Shown: positions 16,500 through 26,064, counted from the first letter of the stretch. The stretch is DNA of 64,000 nucleotides from Bradyrhizobium septentrionale (GCF_011516645.4 NZ_CP088285.1:310001-374000), one strand, 5' to 3'. A program made the numbers and translations. The notes: generated from the letters alone by a model not told the origin.

Positions 16500-18095
16500 T
16501 CAGGGAGACAGCGCGACCCGGAAACCGTGGGTCGGGTAGCGCACATTGGTATCGTAATTGTCGCGATTGGCCGGACGCACATAGCGCGCGTCATTCTTCC
16601 AGGAGCCGGAGCGAAGGACATGGGAGGCGCAGTCGCCGCCGGACCACACCGCGCCGTCGACCGGCGCGCCCTGGTAGCTCCTGTGCCAGCAATCCTCCAC
16701 CCATTGATCGACCCCGCCGCCCATATCGTAGAGGCCGAACGGGTTCGGCTTGAAGCTGCCAACCTTGACCGGTTGCTCGGTCGCAGCACTACCGCCGCAA
16801 TCCTTGCAACCTGCGTTGCCCGATTGCATCTGGTCGCCCCACCAGTATTTCGATTGCGTTCCGCCACGCGCCGCATACTCCCATTCGGCCTCGCTCGGCA
16901 GCCGATAGGCCTTTTTGGTGCGCTCGGCGAGCCACGCCACATATTGCTTCGCGTCATTCCAGCTCACATTGGTGACCGGAACGTCGTCCTTGCCGGTGAC
17001 CGTGAAGCCGCAAGCCTTGGCCTCCGCGCAGGCATTCCATTCGCGCACGGTGACCGGATATTTTCCCATGGCGAACGGCTTGACCGTCACCTTGCGGACC
17101 GGCCGCTCCGAAGGATCGTCATTGCTTCCCATCGAGAAGCTGCCGCCCTGCAGCGAGACCATTTCGGGCTCCGGCACGGACGGGGCCGGAATTGCCGAGG
17201 GTAAGGCCTGCGGCGACGCCTGCTGTGTCGGCGCTGCGCTTGGGATCTGACTTGGGCTCTGGCTTGGGACCGGACTTGGGACCGGACTTGCAGATTGAGC
17301 TGGAGCCGGGCTCGGAGCCGGCTGCTGGACGGTCGGCGATGCCGCCGGCGACGGAGGTGCCTTTGCCACGTCGGCCGGCTTGCTGCGCGGTTGCACGAGC
17401 ATGTACCAGAGCACGCCGCCGGCGATGATTGCGACCGCCAATCCGAGCAGCGTGAGCAGGATGGACTCACGGCGCCGGCGCGTCCTTTGGTACGCGGCGG
17501 CGTCCGGCAGCACGCGATAAACCCGGACCGGATCGGTGATGTTCTTGACCTTGCGGTCGCCAAGCGATTCGTATCCGCAGACCATCTTGTGCTTGATCTG
17601 CTCGTAGATGCCGCCGGAGATGAAGACGTCACCCGGCGCCGCAATCCCTTCGAGACGCGACGCCACATTGACGCCGTCGCCATAGATATCGTCGGGCTCG
17701 ATGATGACGTCGCCGAGGTTGACGCCGATTCGATACTCGATCCAGTGATCTTTCGCGATCGCCGCGTTGCGGCCGATCATGTTCTGCTGGATCACGATGC
17801 TGCAACGGACGGCCTCGACCGGACTGTCGAATATCGCGATGAAGCCGTCGCCGGTGGTCTTGACCAGCTTGCCGTGGTGCTCGGCAATGGTGGGCTCGAC
17901 GAGATCGCGCACGATCCGCTTGACGCGGGTATGCGTGCCTTCTTCATCGAGTTGCATCAACCGGCTGTAGCCGGCGATATCGCCGGCAACGATCGCTGCC
18001 AGGCGCCGCGGCATCGAATTGCCGGGCGTCTCGCCGGGAGGCTGTGTATTGTCGGGCTGTGACCGGCCTGACTTGAAGTCGCGAATTTCTCCCAT
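16500..18095 (-). CDS. Membrane protein fusing class III nucleotide cyclase with FGE-sulfatase (SUMF1) domain
   Basis: 531 residues. Residues 30-195 are a class III adenylate/guanylate cyclase, with metal Asp39 (AGDIAGYS) and Asp83 (KTTGDGF) and YGDGVNVASRLE; MRRRR-type basic stretch then one transmembrane helix at 211-233. A Pro/Ser/Gln-rich linker of about 70 residues follows, and a C-terminal FGE-sulfatase domain from about 305: VSLQGGSFSMGSNDD, VTNVSWNDAKQYVAWLAE, YRLPSEAEWEYAARGG, SGSWKNDARYVRPANRDN, GFRVAL. The cyclase is cytoplasmic and the FGE fold would be periplasmic, which suggests outside sensing coupled to cyclic nucleotide output. ATG 18095 has GGAG 4 bases upstream; earlier starts read through a non-homologous leader. 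Confidence 0.85.
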   Translation of the reverse strand: MGEIRDFKSGRSQPDNTQPPGETPGNSMPRRLAAIVAGDIAGYSRLMQLDEEGTHTRVKRIVRDLVEPTIAEHHGKLVKTTGDGFIAIFDSPVEAVRCSIVIQQNMIGRNAAIAKDHWIEYRIGVNLGDVIIEPDDIYGDGVNVASRLEGIAAPGDVFISGGIYEQIKHKMVCGYESLGDRKVKNITDPVRVYRVLPDAAAYQRTRRRRESILLTLLGLAVAIIAGGVLWYMLVQPRSKPADVAKAPPSPAASPTVQQPAPSPAPAQSASPVPSPVPSQSPSQIPSAAPTQQASPQALPSAIPAPSVPEPEMVSLQGGSFSMGSNDDPSERPVRKVTVKPFAMGKYPVTVREWNACAEAKACGFTVTGKDDVPVTNVSWNDAKQYVAWLAERTKKAYRLPSEAEWEYAARGGTQSKYWWGDQMQSGNAGCKDCGGSAATEQPVKVGSFKPNPFGLYDMGGGVDQWVEDCWHRSYQGAPVDGAVWSGGDCASHVLRSGSWKNDARYVRPANRDNYDTNVRYPTHGFRVALSP

Positions 18096-18311
18096 AGCGC
18101 TCCGGCTGCTCCAATAAATTTTGTGCTCGAGGCGCAACCGGCGCCTTCGTCCCCGAGGCTCGGTTAAACCTACCACACCTTCGGATTGGAACAAAGTTTC
18201 GCGAAGCGTGACCAAGCTCACGGATTGCCGCCCGCGCATGAGCCGCGCACCCGCCGGGCGAGCGGGCGGGTACTATCTCAACGGCGAACCGGGTGGCAAG
18301 ACACTATTGCG

Positions 18312-19490
18312 TCAGCCTGCCCTCGTGGCCGGCGTCCGGATCTCGCGCGGCAGGATGATCGCGGCCGCAATCGCCAGCAGGCACAGCGCGGCAAAGGCAC
18401 GCAGCATCATGGCGAAGCCGCCCTGGTCGTACAGCCAGGCCACCAGGCCGACCGAGGCGCCGGCCGCCGTGAAGCCGACGAAATAGCGCACCGCATAGGC
18501 GCGCGAGCGCCATTCCTCGGTGGTGTACTTGCCGACCATGGCATCGTTCACCGTCACCTGGCCGAACGCGCCCATCACGATGCCGATCGAGACCACGATC
18601 AGCGGCAGGTTGGACAGGTTCGCCGCGAGATAAAGGAACGGCGCCAGCATGAACGACAGCGGCAGCGCCACCGTCTTCAGCGAATGCCTGTCGAGCAGCT
18701 TGCCGATCGTGTACTGCGTCATCGCGCCGAACACATAGACCCCGGCCGCGATCACGCCGAGCAGCGCCGGGCTCCTGGTCAGGTCCGCGAGCCGTTCCGC
18801 GAACAGTTTTGGCAGCGCCACCGTCACCGCGTTGAAGGTGGTCGAGATCGCGATCACCACGATCAGGAGCGACAGCACCACGCGCCACATGTCCTGCTTG
18901 GCGACGCGCGCCTGGGCTGCGGCCTGTTTGGAGCCCTTGCGGTCCTCATGCACCACCGTCATCGCAAAGGCGACGCCGATCAGCACGGTGACGGCGCCGG
19001 GCACGATGAAGGCCCAGCGCCAGCCGAGATACTGGCCGATCACGCCGGTGACCAGCGCCGACGAGGCGACGCCGAGATTGCCCCAGACACCGTTGATCCC
19101 CATCTCGGCGCCGAGCTTCTCGGCATAGGACACGATCATCGCGGTGCCGACCGGATGGTAGATCGATGCGAAGATGCCGATCGCCAGCAGCGCGACGCCG
19201 AGTTGCAGCGGGCGCGAGACGAAGCCGACCGAGATCATCGACAGGCCGATGCCGACGAAGAAGATCAGCATCATGTGGCGGCGGCTCCAGCGGTCGCCGA
19301 GCCAGCCCGTGATCAGCGAGCCGGCGCCGAAGGCGATGAAGCCCGGCGTCGCATAGGGCAACAGTTCCGAATAGGCCATGCCGAGCGCCGGGCCCATGAT
19401 GATGACGGCGGCGGCGAAGATCAGCATCGCGTAGTGATCGATGAAATGGGCGGCGTTGACGAAGGTGATCACCCGGCTCGGACTGTTCAT
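18312..19490 (-). CDS. MFS transporter
   Basis: 392 residues with about twelve hydrophobic segments and the MFS signature loop GDRWSRRHMMLIF between segments 2 and 3. The N-terminus MNSPSRVITFVNAAHFIDHY and SIYHPVGTAMIVSYAEKLG match the group of MFS carriers related to fosmidomycin/antibiotic efflux or cyanate-type importers. ATG 19490 was chosen; further upstream the frame runs antisense through the AraC gene. It is divergent from the AraC regulator with 66 bases between starts, so that regulator very likely controls it. The substrate is unknown. Confidence 0.85.
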   Translation of the reverse strand: MNSPSRVITFVNAAHFIDHYAMLIFAAAVIIMGPALGMAYSELLPYATPGFIAFGAGSLITGWLGDRWSRRHMMLIFFVGIGLSMISVGFVSRPLQLGVALLAIGIFASIYHPVGTAMIVSYAEKLGAEMGINGVWGNLGVASSALVTGVIGQYLGWRWAFIVPGAVTVLIGVAFAMTVVHEDRKGSKQAAAQARVAKQDMWRVVLSLLIVVIAISTTFNAVTVALPKLFAERLADLTRSPALLGVIAAGVYVFGAMTQYTIGKLLDRHSLKTVALPLSFMLAPFLYLAANLSNLPLIVVSIGIVMGAFGQVTVNDAMVGKYTTEEWRSRAYAVRYFVGFTAAGASVGLVAWLYDQGGFAMMLRAFAALCLLAIAAAIILPREIRTPATRAG

Positions 19491-19556
19491 GGGCACGTCT
19501 CTCACGCGATTCTTCAATTGCTCGAAAAATAGGTTATAGGTGCTTGTCCTGACGGG

Positions 19557-20378
19557 ATGTCGCCAATGACTATCGCTGAACCGCCAATCAGAGCCCTCCA
19601 CAAGGACCGGCGCATCACCGGCGAAGGCGTGCACCTGGTCGCACGCAGCTACCAAAAGGGCGTCCGGCTCGACCCGCACATGCACCGCGAGGCCCAGCTG
19701 GTCTATGCCGCCTCGGGCACCATGCAGGTGACCACGCCGAAGGGCCGCTGGCTGGTGCCGCCGGACCGCGCGGTGTGGGTCCCTGCCCTGCTGCCGCATG
19801 CGATCGATGTGCTCGCCGACATCGAGATGCGTACGCTGTATTTCGACCAGGCTTGGCTCGCACGCGAGGAGCGCAGCGACAGCCTCGGCCACGAATTCGT
19901 GGTGCGGGTCTCGCCGCTGGTGCACCAGGCGATCCTCGCGCTGTTCGACACATCATGCGGACGCAAGCGCACCGACCTCTTGATCCGCCTCGTGATGCTG
20001 GAGCTGCACCAGGCCGAGGATTCCGCGACCTTCATCCCGCTGCCGCAGGAGCCGCGCTGCCGCCGCGCCGCCGATATCGTGCTGGCCGATCCGACGGGGG
20101 ATCATGAGATCGACGCGCTGGCGCGCATGGTCGGCACCTCGGCGCGGACGCTGTCGCGGTTGTTCTCGGTGGAGACGCAGCTCTCCTTCAAGAGCTGGTG
20201 CCAGCGCGCCCGCATCGCGGCCGCGATCGAGCGGCTGTCGACCAATTCGAATGTTTCGGTCAAGCAGGTCGCCGCGGACCTCGGCTATGCCAGCGTGCCG
20301 GCATTCTCCCACGCCTTCCGCCAGGTCACCGGCAAGACACCGACCGCGTTCGCGGAGAAAACGTGCGAGAAAACGTGA
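19557..20378 (+). CDS. AraC-family regulator with N-terminal cupin sensor
   Basis: About 273 residues. The N-terminal cupin region (LDPHMHREAQLVYAASGTMQ, and VPALLPHAIDVL) binds a ligand; the C-terminal pair of helix-turn-helix motifs is DALARMVGTSARTLSRLF and KQVAADLGYASVPAFSHAFR followed by QVTGKTP. The closest general pattern is of NimR/YdeC-type regulators, which sit divergently from MFS efflux genes, as here. ATG 19557 or ATG 19566 can start it; the second has GGGA 8 bases away. Probable role: ligand-induced control of the adjacent transporter. Confidence 0.85.
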   Translation: MSPMTIAEPPIRALHKDRRITGEGVHLVARSYQKGVRLDPHMHREAQLVYAASGTMQVTTPKGRWLVPPDRAVWVPALLPHAIDVLADIEMRTLYFDQAWLAREERSDSLGHEFVVRVSPLVHQAILALFDTSCGRKRTDLLIRLVMLELHQAEDSATFIPLPQEPRCRRAADIVLADPTGDHEIDALARMVGTSARTLSRLFSVETQLSFKSWCQRARIAAAIERLSTNSNVSVKQVAADLGYASVPAFSHAFRQVTGKTPTAFAEKTCEKT

Positions 20379-20536
20379 ACGGGATTCGTCATCGGGAGTA
20401 GTCATGACGAATTATACCGCTGTCGGGCTGCGACATATTTCCGTACGATCCCTGCGCTTGATTGCAGTCCTCCCGACCTTAAATCCCGTGTAAGGTCCGG
20501 CTTCACTGGATGCGACCCGCTGGATACGACCCGCTC

Positions 20537-21901
20537 ATGGCCAACGCCTTTTTCTCCGACCTGCTCTCGACGATCTCCGAACGCGGCCGCGTGCTGCTCG
20601 GCCGCTCCAGCCCGGCCGACGACAAGCAGGATCCGTCCGAGCTCTTGGAATTGTGCGAGGCGCTCTTGTCCGGCCGCGGCGAAGCCTCCGGTACCGCGAT
20701 GGCGCGCGAAGTGCTCGACCGCTACCACCATCTCGATACTCCCGGGCGGCTGTCGTTCTTCCAGACGCTGGCGCGCGATTTCGGGCCCGATCACGCCAGG
20801 CTGGCGCAGGCGATCGAAAGCTGGCGCGCCAAGGTGAACGACACGGCCAATGGCGACGACGCCAGCGATTTGCATTTCGCCTCCGAGCCGCGCCGCCAGG
20901 AATTGATCCGCCGGCTCAATCGCGCGCCGGGCGGCACCGGCGAGCTGGTGTCGATGCGATCCGATCTGCTTTCATTGATGAAGGGCAACAAGGACCTCGC
21001 CGCGCTCGATCGCGACGTGTCGCATTTGCTCTCATCCTGGTTCAACAGGGGATTTCTGGTGCTGCGCAGGATAGACTGGTCATCGCCGGCCAATATTCTG
21101 GAGAAGATCATCCGCTATGAGGCCGTGCACGAGATCCGCGACTGGGACGATCTGCGCCGCCGCATCGATCCGGTGGACCGCCGCTGCTACGCCTTCTTCC
21201 ACCCGGCGCTGACCGACGAGCCGCTGATCTTCGTCGAGGTCGCGCTGACGGAAACCATCCCGGGCGCGATCGCGCCGCTGCTGGCGGAAGAGCGCGAGTC
21301 GGTGGCGGTCGAGCGGGCCCGCACCGCGGTGTTCTATTCGATCTCCAACACCCAGCGCGGCCTTGGCGGCATCTCCTTCGGCAGCTTCCTGATCAAGCAG
21401 GTGGTCGAGGAACTGCGCCGCGAACTGCCCAAGCTCGACACCTTCGTGACGCTGTCGCCGGTGCCGGGCTTCATGCAGTGGGTCAAGCAGGCCGACGACG
21501 TGCCGCTCACCGATGAGGACCGCCAGCTCTTGGAAAGCCTCGGCAAGCCCGGCTGGTCCGAGAACCCCGAGCTCGCCGCGCAGCTGCGTACCGTGCTGGA
21601 GCCGCTCGCCGCCTACTACTTCCTGAAGGCGCGCACGCCGAAGGGACGGCTGATCGATTCGGTGGCGCGCTTCCATCTCGGCAACGGCGCGCGGCTGGAG
21701 CGGATCAACTGGCTCGGCGACCTCTCGCCCAAGGGCCTGCGCGAATCCTCCGGCGTCATGGTCAACTACCTCTACCGCCTCGACGACATCGAGAAGAACC
21801 ACGAGGCCTACGCCAACAATGGCGAGGTGATCGCCTCGAGTGCGGTGAAGAAGCTGTTGAAGGGCGAAGGCCGGCGGCTGCTGGATATGCGGTTGGGCTG
21901 A
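20537..21901 (+). CDS. Malonyl-CoA decarboxylase
   Basis: 454 residues, the usual length for bacterial MCD, which converts malonyl-CoA to acetyl-CoA and CO2. The N-terminal helical domain is followed from about residue 170 by the catalytic GNAT-like domain, with AVFYSISNTQRGLGGISFGSF and LVTLSPVPGF-type (here FVTLSPVPGFMQW) motifs, and the C-terminal FHLGNGARLERINWLGDLSP, GVMVNYLYRLDDIEKNHEAY. ATG 20537 (MANAFFSDLL) is chosen over an upstream ATG. In rhizobia the enzyme supports malonate use (matA), but no matB/matC adjoin it. A decayed copy of its last 65 codons lies at 26065. Confidence 0.95.
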   Translation: MANAFFSDLLSTISERGRVLLGRSSPADDKQDPSELLELCEALLSGRGEASGTAMAREVLDRYHHLDTPGRLSFFQTLARDFGPDHARLAQAIESWRAKVNDTANGDDASDLHFASEPRRQELIRRLNRAPGGTGELVSMRSDLLSLMKGNKDLAALDRDVSHLLSSWFNRGFLVLRRIDWSSPANILEKIIRYEAVHEIRDWDDLRRRIDPVDRRCYAFFHPALTDEPLIFVEVALTETIPGAIAPLLAEERESVAVERARTAVFYSISNTQRGLGGISFGSFLIKQVVEELRRELPKLDTFVTLSPVPGFMQWVKQADDVPLTDEDRQLLESLGKPGWSENPELAAQLRTVLEPLAAYYFLKARTPKGRLIDSVARFHLGNGARLERINWLGDLSPKGLRESSGVMVNYLYRLDDIEKNHEAYANNGEVIASSAVKKLLKGEGRRLLDMRLG

Positions 21902-21946
21902 GAGGGCGCTCTCTCCACGTCATTGCGAGCGGACAGTCTCAGTCGT

Positions 21947-22035
21947 CGTCATGCCCGGGCTTGACCCGGGCATCCACGTCTTTGGCGCCCCACGTAAGAA
22001 AGACGTGGATGGCCGGGTCAAGCCCGGCCATGACG
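21947..22035. repeat. Complete GCCCGG/CCGGGC mosaic palindrome
   Basis: CGTCATGCCCGGGCTTGACC...CATCCACGTCTT is mirrored by AAGACGTGGATGGCCGGGTC...GGCCATGACG around GGCGCCCCACGTAAG. It lies between the convergent ends of malonyl-CoA decarboxylase and the TonB receptor; the same element recurs at 28954 and as a half at 5678. Confidence 0.8.
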
Positions 22036-22065
22036 ATGCTGATAGGTTGTCGACACTCTCTGCGC

Positions 22066-24435
22066 CTAAAACCTCGCCCTCGCCATCAGCCGCACCGTGC
22101 GGCCCTGTCCCGGCGAGATGTTGTTGTTGCCGTCGGCGGAGGCCCAATAGCCCTTGTCAAAAATGTTCTCGACATTGAGCTGGGCGCTCCAGGTCTCGTC
22201 GATCTTGGCATAGACCGCGGCATCGAAGCGGACGAAGCTCGGCAGCCGCACGGTGTCGTCGGATGAGGCGAAGGAATCGCCGAAATAGATCACGCCGAGC
22301 GCGGCCGCCCACATCGGCGTGAACTGATACTTGTTCCACCAGGCAAACTGATTGTACGGCACGAGCTGGACGCGGTTGCCGGGAACGACGGTCGCCGAAG
22401 TCGCACTGGTGATCTTCGCATCGGTATAGGCATAGGCCAGCGACGACTGCCACTGCTCGGTGACGTAACCGGTCAGGCTCGCCTCGACGCCGCGCGTCAG
22501 CGTGCTGCCCGAAGGGAAGAAGAAGCCCGGATTGTTGCCATCGGCGATCGGCTGGTTGGTGCGGTTCAGATTGTAGACCGCGGTCGAGAACAGCAGCTTC
22601 GGATTGACGTTCCACTTCATGCCGAGCTCGACATTCTCGAAGCGCTGCGGCTGCAGGATCAGCGTGCCGTCGGTTAGCGCGCTGAACTGGTCGCCCGAGG
22701 CCGGCAGATACGAGATGCTGTAGGCGGTATAGACCGACATCGAATCCATCGGCTTGATGATCAGGGCGCCCTGCGGCGACACCAGATTGTCGACGCGGCC
22801 GCGGTTGATGTTGGTGTTCATGTCGGTGGCCGACATGTCGTAGCGGTCGAACCGCGCGCCGGCGATGATCTGAAGGCTACGCGAAATCTCGATGGTGTCC
22901 CTGACATAGCCGGACTGGATGTTCAGCGCGTAGCGGCTGTTCGAATCTGGCGTGGTGACGCCGTCGGTGTTGATGCCGGTGAAATGGTGGATGAACGTCA
23001 CCGGACCGAAATAGGTCGGCGCGAACGGGTTCTGCACGATGGTGTTGGTGCCGTTCGGGAACACACCGGTGTTGCGGATGTCGACGCCGGTCTGGCGGCC
23101 GAACTCGGTGCCGAAGCCCACGGTGTGGAACAGCGGACCGGTCCAGGTCTTGTAGGTGAAATCGGTCTGGTTGAAAACGTTGTCGCGGTTGGTGGTGTGC
23201 TGATAGGCGCCGAGATTGACCGCGGTGTCGGCCGGGTTGACCGCGCCGGCGAGCGGGCCGCCGGTCGGATAGACGTTCTGATAGAACTTCTGATAGTCGG
23301 CGGCGAAGGTGCCGTTGCGCACCGTCAGCCCGTTCTCGAAATCGTGCTCGATAATAGCCATGCCGGTCTGCACCGTCGCCTGCGCGGTGTTCAGGGCCGG
23401 ACTGCCGAAGAAGGTCGAGAAATCCCCGTTCGGCGCGAACGGCGTGGTCGGATTGAAGCGGGTCGCGCCGCCCGGCAGCCCCTGCGAGGGATTGCCGCGA
23501 TCGGCGGTGCGCTCGTCGTGGAAGTACTCGTAGCTCAGCTTGATCTTGGTGTTGTCGTCGGGCTTCAGCGTCACGGTCGGATTGATGCCGTAGCGTTCCA
23601 GATGGTTGAAATCGCGGAACGCGTCGGCGCCCTCGTAGAACACGTTGAGCCTTGCTGCGACGTTCTCGTTGATCGCCTGTCCGGCATCGAGCGTGACGCG
23701 GCGATCGCCCCATGAGCCGGTCTGCGCCGTCGCCTCATAGACGCGGTTGCCGTCGGCCTCCTTGAGCGTGCGGTTGAGCAGGCCGCCGCCGGCGCCGCGG
23801 CCGAAGGTCAGCGCGCTCGGCCCCTTCAGCACCTCGATGCTCTGGGCGTTGTACAAGTCGCGGAAATACTGCACGTCGTCGCGGAAGCCGTTGACGAAGA
23901 AATTGGCGCTGGAATCAACGCCGCGGATCACCAGCTCGTCGCGATTGCCCTCGCCCTGATGCACGGCGACGCTGGGGACGTAGCGGGTGACGTCGGTGAG
24001 GCCCTGGTAGTTCTGGTCGCGGATCTGCTCCCGCGTGATGACGTTGAGCGATTGCGGGATGTTGACGATCGCGGTGTTGGTCCTGGTCGCAACGGAGGTG
24101 CTGTTGGCGAAATAGCCTGACGTGCCGGTGCGCGCGTCCTGCGATTCCGCGAACGGTTTTGCCGCAGCCGCGGGCTCGATCCGCCGCGCGGTCTGGGTGC
24201 GGCGGCCGCGCGTGGCCGCGGCATTGCGTGAGGCCTTCGGCGCGCTGCGGCGGCGTTGCGCGGCCGGCGGGGTGACGGTCACCGGCGGCAACGTCGAGAC
24301 GCCTTGCGCTGGCGCCTGCTGCGCCTGCGCAACTGAGGTTGCGAGCGGAACGCTCAGCGCGAGATAGCTCGCCGTGAGTAGCGAAAGCTTCGCCAGCAAC
24401 ACAGTGCGGCGGTTGGTTTGTGATCTCGATGTCAT
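22066..24435 (-). CDS. TonB-dependent siderophore receptor
   Basis: 789 residues. Signal peptide (LLTASYLALSVPLATSVAQAQ), then a basic Pro/Arg-rich linker of about 75 residues before the plug, a plug domain (NIPQSLNVITREQIRDQNYQ, VKGPSALTFGRGAGGGLLNR near 190-210), and a 22-strand barrel ending in ...VRLMARARF with the C-terminal Phe needed for outer-membrane insertion. The pattern is of ferric-siderophore receptors (FhuE/FiuA/Fiu group). ATG 24435 follows GGGACGA. Iron regulation is expected but no convincing Irr or Fur box was found upstream. The precise siderophore is unknown. Confidence 0.9.
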   Translation of the reverse strand: MTSRSQTNRRTVLLAKLSLLTASYLALSVPLATSVAQAQQAPAQGVSTLPPVTVTPPAAQRRRSAPKASRNAAATRGRRTQTARRIEPAAAAKPFAESQDARTGTSGYFANSTSVATRTNTAIVNIPQSLNVITREQIRDQNYQGLTDVTRYVPSVAVHQGEGNRDELVIRGVDSSANFFVNGFRDDVQYFRDLYNAQSIEVLKGPSALTFGRGAGGGLLNRTLKEADGNRVYEATAQTGSWGDRRVTLDAGQAINENVAARLNVFYEGADAFRDFNHLERYGINPTVTLKPDDNTKIKLSYEYFHDERTADRGNPSQGLPGGATRFNPTTPFAPNGDFSTFFGSPALNTAQATVQTGMAIIEHDFENGLTVRNGTFAADYQKFYQNVYPTGGPLAGAVNPADTAVNLGAYQHTTNRDNVFNQTDFTYKTWTGPLFHTVGFGTEFGRQTGVDIRNTGVFPNGTNTIVQNPFAPTYFGPVTFIHHFTGINTDGVTTPDSNSRYALNIQSGYVRDTIEISRSLQIIAGARFDRYDMSATDMNTNINRGRVDNLVSPQGALIIKPMDSMSVYTAYSISYLPASGDQFSALTDGTLILQPQRFENVELGMKWNVNPKLLFSTAVYNLNRTNQPIADGNNPGFFFPSGSTLTRGVEASLTGYVTEQWQSSLAYAYTDAKITSATSATVVPGNRVQLVPYNQFAWWNKYQFTPMWAAALGVIYFGDSFASSDDTVRLPSFVRFDAAVYAKIDETWSAQLNVENIFDKGYWASADGNNNISPGQGRTVRLMARARF

Positions 24436-24748
24436 GACGTCGTCCCCAAGCAACTCTCGAAGCAACTCTCGCCTTGCACGAGGGCGATGCGCCGTCCTCT
24501 AGAGACGTGGGGCGCTGTGCGTCCAGACGACGCGGCCGGGAAAATTTTTGCGCGCGAACGGAATAAAGTCGCGACGAAAGCACGCAGGTACGCCTCGCCG
24601 AGCGTCCAGCGTTGGAAAAGTCAAGGATGCAAATGGTTTCTGTCGGCTTCCGGGTTTGCGCCGGGAAACGAAGAACGGCGCTTGCGCGCCGCCCTTCTTG
24701 TAGGAATTCCAGATTGTATCGGTTCTAAAGGCGCTACGGATGCCGGCG
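24436..24748. other. 313-base interval between TonB receptor start and DUF2157-like stop
   Basis: Contains the putative terminator at 24671-24699 and, nearer the receptor, an A/T-rich patch (GGGAAAATTTTTGCG at about 24538) that may be part of the receptor promoter. No credible gene; a minus-strand frame across it looks like non-coding read-through. Confidence 0.4.
24671..24699 (-). terminator. Probable intrinsic terminator after the DUF2157-like gene
   Basis: On the minus strand AAGGGCGGCGC-GCAA-GCGCCGTTCTTCG forms a GC-rich stem with a small bulge, followed by TTCTTCGTTT. It lies about 50 bases after the stop of the gene at 24749. The T-run is weak, so efficiency is uncertain. Confidence 0.5.
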
Positions 24749-25810
24749 TCACGCCGTCGCGGATCGCGGCCGCAGCCCCGCCGGCAGATACGCATCGATC
24801 CAGCCAGCGATCGCGCGCTCATTGCGATGGTAGAGCAGACCGGCGGCGATCACGGCAATTCCGATCAGCGACAGCGCGAACGGGAACCACAGCGAGTCCT
24901 TGAACACGACGTCGGCGAGATGTCCGAGATAGATGCAGATGCCGAACGCGCCGAACACCGCATAGGCGCGCCGCATCAGGATCACGGCGAGCGCGATCAG
25001 GCCGACATTGAGCAGGCAGTAGACCGCCTTGCCCAGTTCGGTCGAGCCTTCGGATGCGGTAATTCCGCCCCAAAACGCCATCAGGCCGAACAGATGCAGC
25101 CAGAACGCAAAGTCGCCATTGCGGCTGCGATAGTCGACGATCCACGCCACCGCGAGCACGGCCAATCCGAACCAGATCGATACGCGACGCCGCGTCTCGA
25201 AGTCGGCATAGTCCATGCCGCTGAACCATGGCGCCAGATCCATCGACATGAACCACAGCGCGAACGCGATGATCGCGACGATGAAGGCGAAGCGGAAGTA
25301 GCGCAGCGCGACGATGCCGGCGGCAATGGTTGCGATCTCCATGAAGAGCCAGCTGCCCTTCACCCAGATGTAGAAGTCGTGCACGGTTCCGGGCTTGCCG
25401 AACTTGCCCCACCAGCCGAGCTCATCCTGGATGCCATAGACCGCGAGCGGCGCCATCGAGACCGCGATCGCGATCAGCAGGCCGCCGGGAACCCGCAGAT
25501 TCTTGCCATACCAGAGGTGGTGACCGGCGACAGTGAAAGCGGTGGCGTAGGCGATCGCGCTGGCCGTCAGCGCCCGGCCGCCCATCTGGGTGAACGCCAG
25601 GGTCGAGAACAGGCCCATGGCGCCGATCACGATCAGCGCGCCGGCGTACCAGAGCACATGCGCGGCATCGAATTTCGCCGCCGGGCTGGCGCCACCGTCC
25701 GCGCCCTGCCCGTCGCTGCTCGCCAGGAAGGCGAGCAAGCGGTCCAGATCAGCCGCGCTGATCACCCCGGCATCGGCGGCGTCCCGGAGATTCTTCGCTG
25801 AATATGGCAT
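24749..25810 (-). CDS. DUF2157-like polytopic membrane protein
   Basis: 353 residues. A short soluble N-terminus (MPYSAKNLRDAADAGVISAA) with a helical 'AGVIS' segment is followed by about nine or ten hydrophobic segments, e.g. VLWYAGALIVIGAMGLFSTL, LLIAIAVSMAPLAVYG, FAFIVAIIAFALWFM. This order (small soluble helical start, then a multi-pass membrane body) is that of DUF2157/DUF4401-type proteins of unknown function. ATG 25810 follows GAGGAT. Two palindromes about 85-120 bases upstream may be operators. Nothing in the sequence points to a transported substrate. Confidence 0.65.
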   Translation of the reverse strand: MPYSAKNLRDAADAGVISAADLDRLLAFLASSDGQGADGGASPAAKFDAAHVLWYAGALIVIGAMGLFSTLAFTQMGGRALTASAIAYATAFTVAGHHLWYGKNLRVPGGLLIAIAVSMAPLAVYGIQDELGWWGKFGKPGTVHDFYIWVKGSWLFMEIATIAAGIVALRYFRFAFIVAIIAFALWFMSMDLAPWFSGMDYADFETRRRVSIWFGLAVLAVAWIVDYRSRNGDFAFWLHLFGLMAFWGGITASEGSTELGKAVYCLLNVGLIALAVILMRRAYAVFGAFGICIYLGHLADVVFKDSLWFPFALSLIGIAVIAAGLLYHRNERAIAGWIDAYLPAGLRPRSATA

Positions 25811-25894
25811 GCGGCTATCCTCATGGCCGGTTCCGCGCCTCTCCCGGTGACCACCCGGAGCAAGGCGTCTCTCCAGCATGAGTATACCGGAACA

Positions 25895-25929
25895 TGAGCA
25901 ACGTTCAACATTTTCTTGAGCATTGCTCA
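25895..25929. promoter_or_regulatory. Two palindromes in tandem, candidate operators
   Basis: TGAGCAACGTTCA (25895-25907) and TGAGCATTGCTCA (25917-25929) are 13-base palindromes, the second perfect apart from its centre, spaced exactly 22 bases (two helical turns). They lie about 85-120 bases upstream of the minus-strand gene starting at 25810. The layout resembles TetR-type operator pairs. No regulator gene is adjacent. Confidence 0.45.
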
Positions 25930-26064
25930 CAAAATTTGGTGAGCGGGCCGCCTGGATCGCGATACCGGTCCTCCCGGGCATGGGGTCCGCCTCGACACCG
26001 AGACGGAGGCACGAGCGTACTCGCCCATCCGGGCGAGCCCAACGGCCGGATCGCAGGACATGCA

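Noticed and set aside
24499..24822. 107-codon minus-strand frame between DUF2157-like gene and TonB receptor
   Set aside because: Spans the putative terminator hairpin and overlaps the gene end; composition like intergenic DNA.
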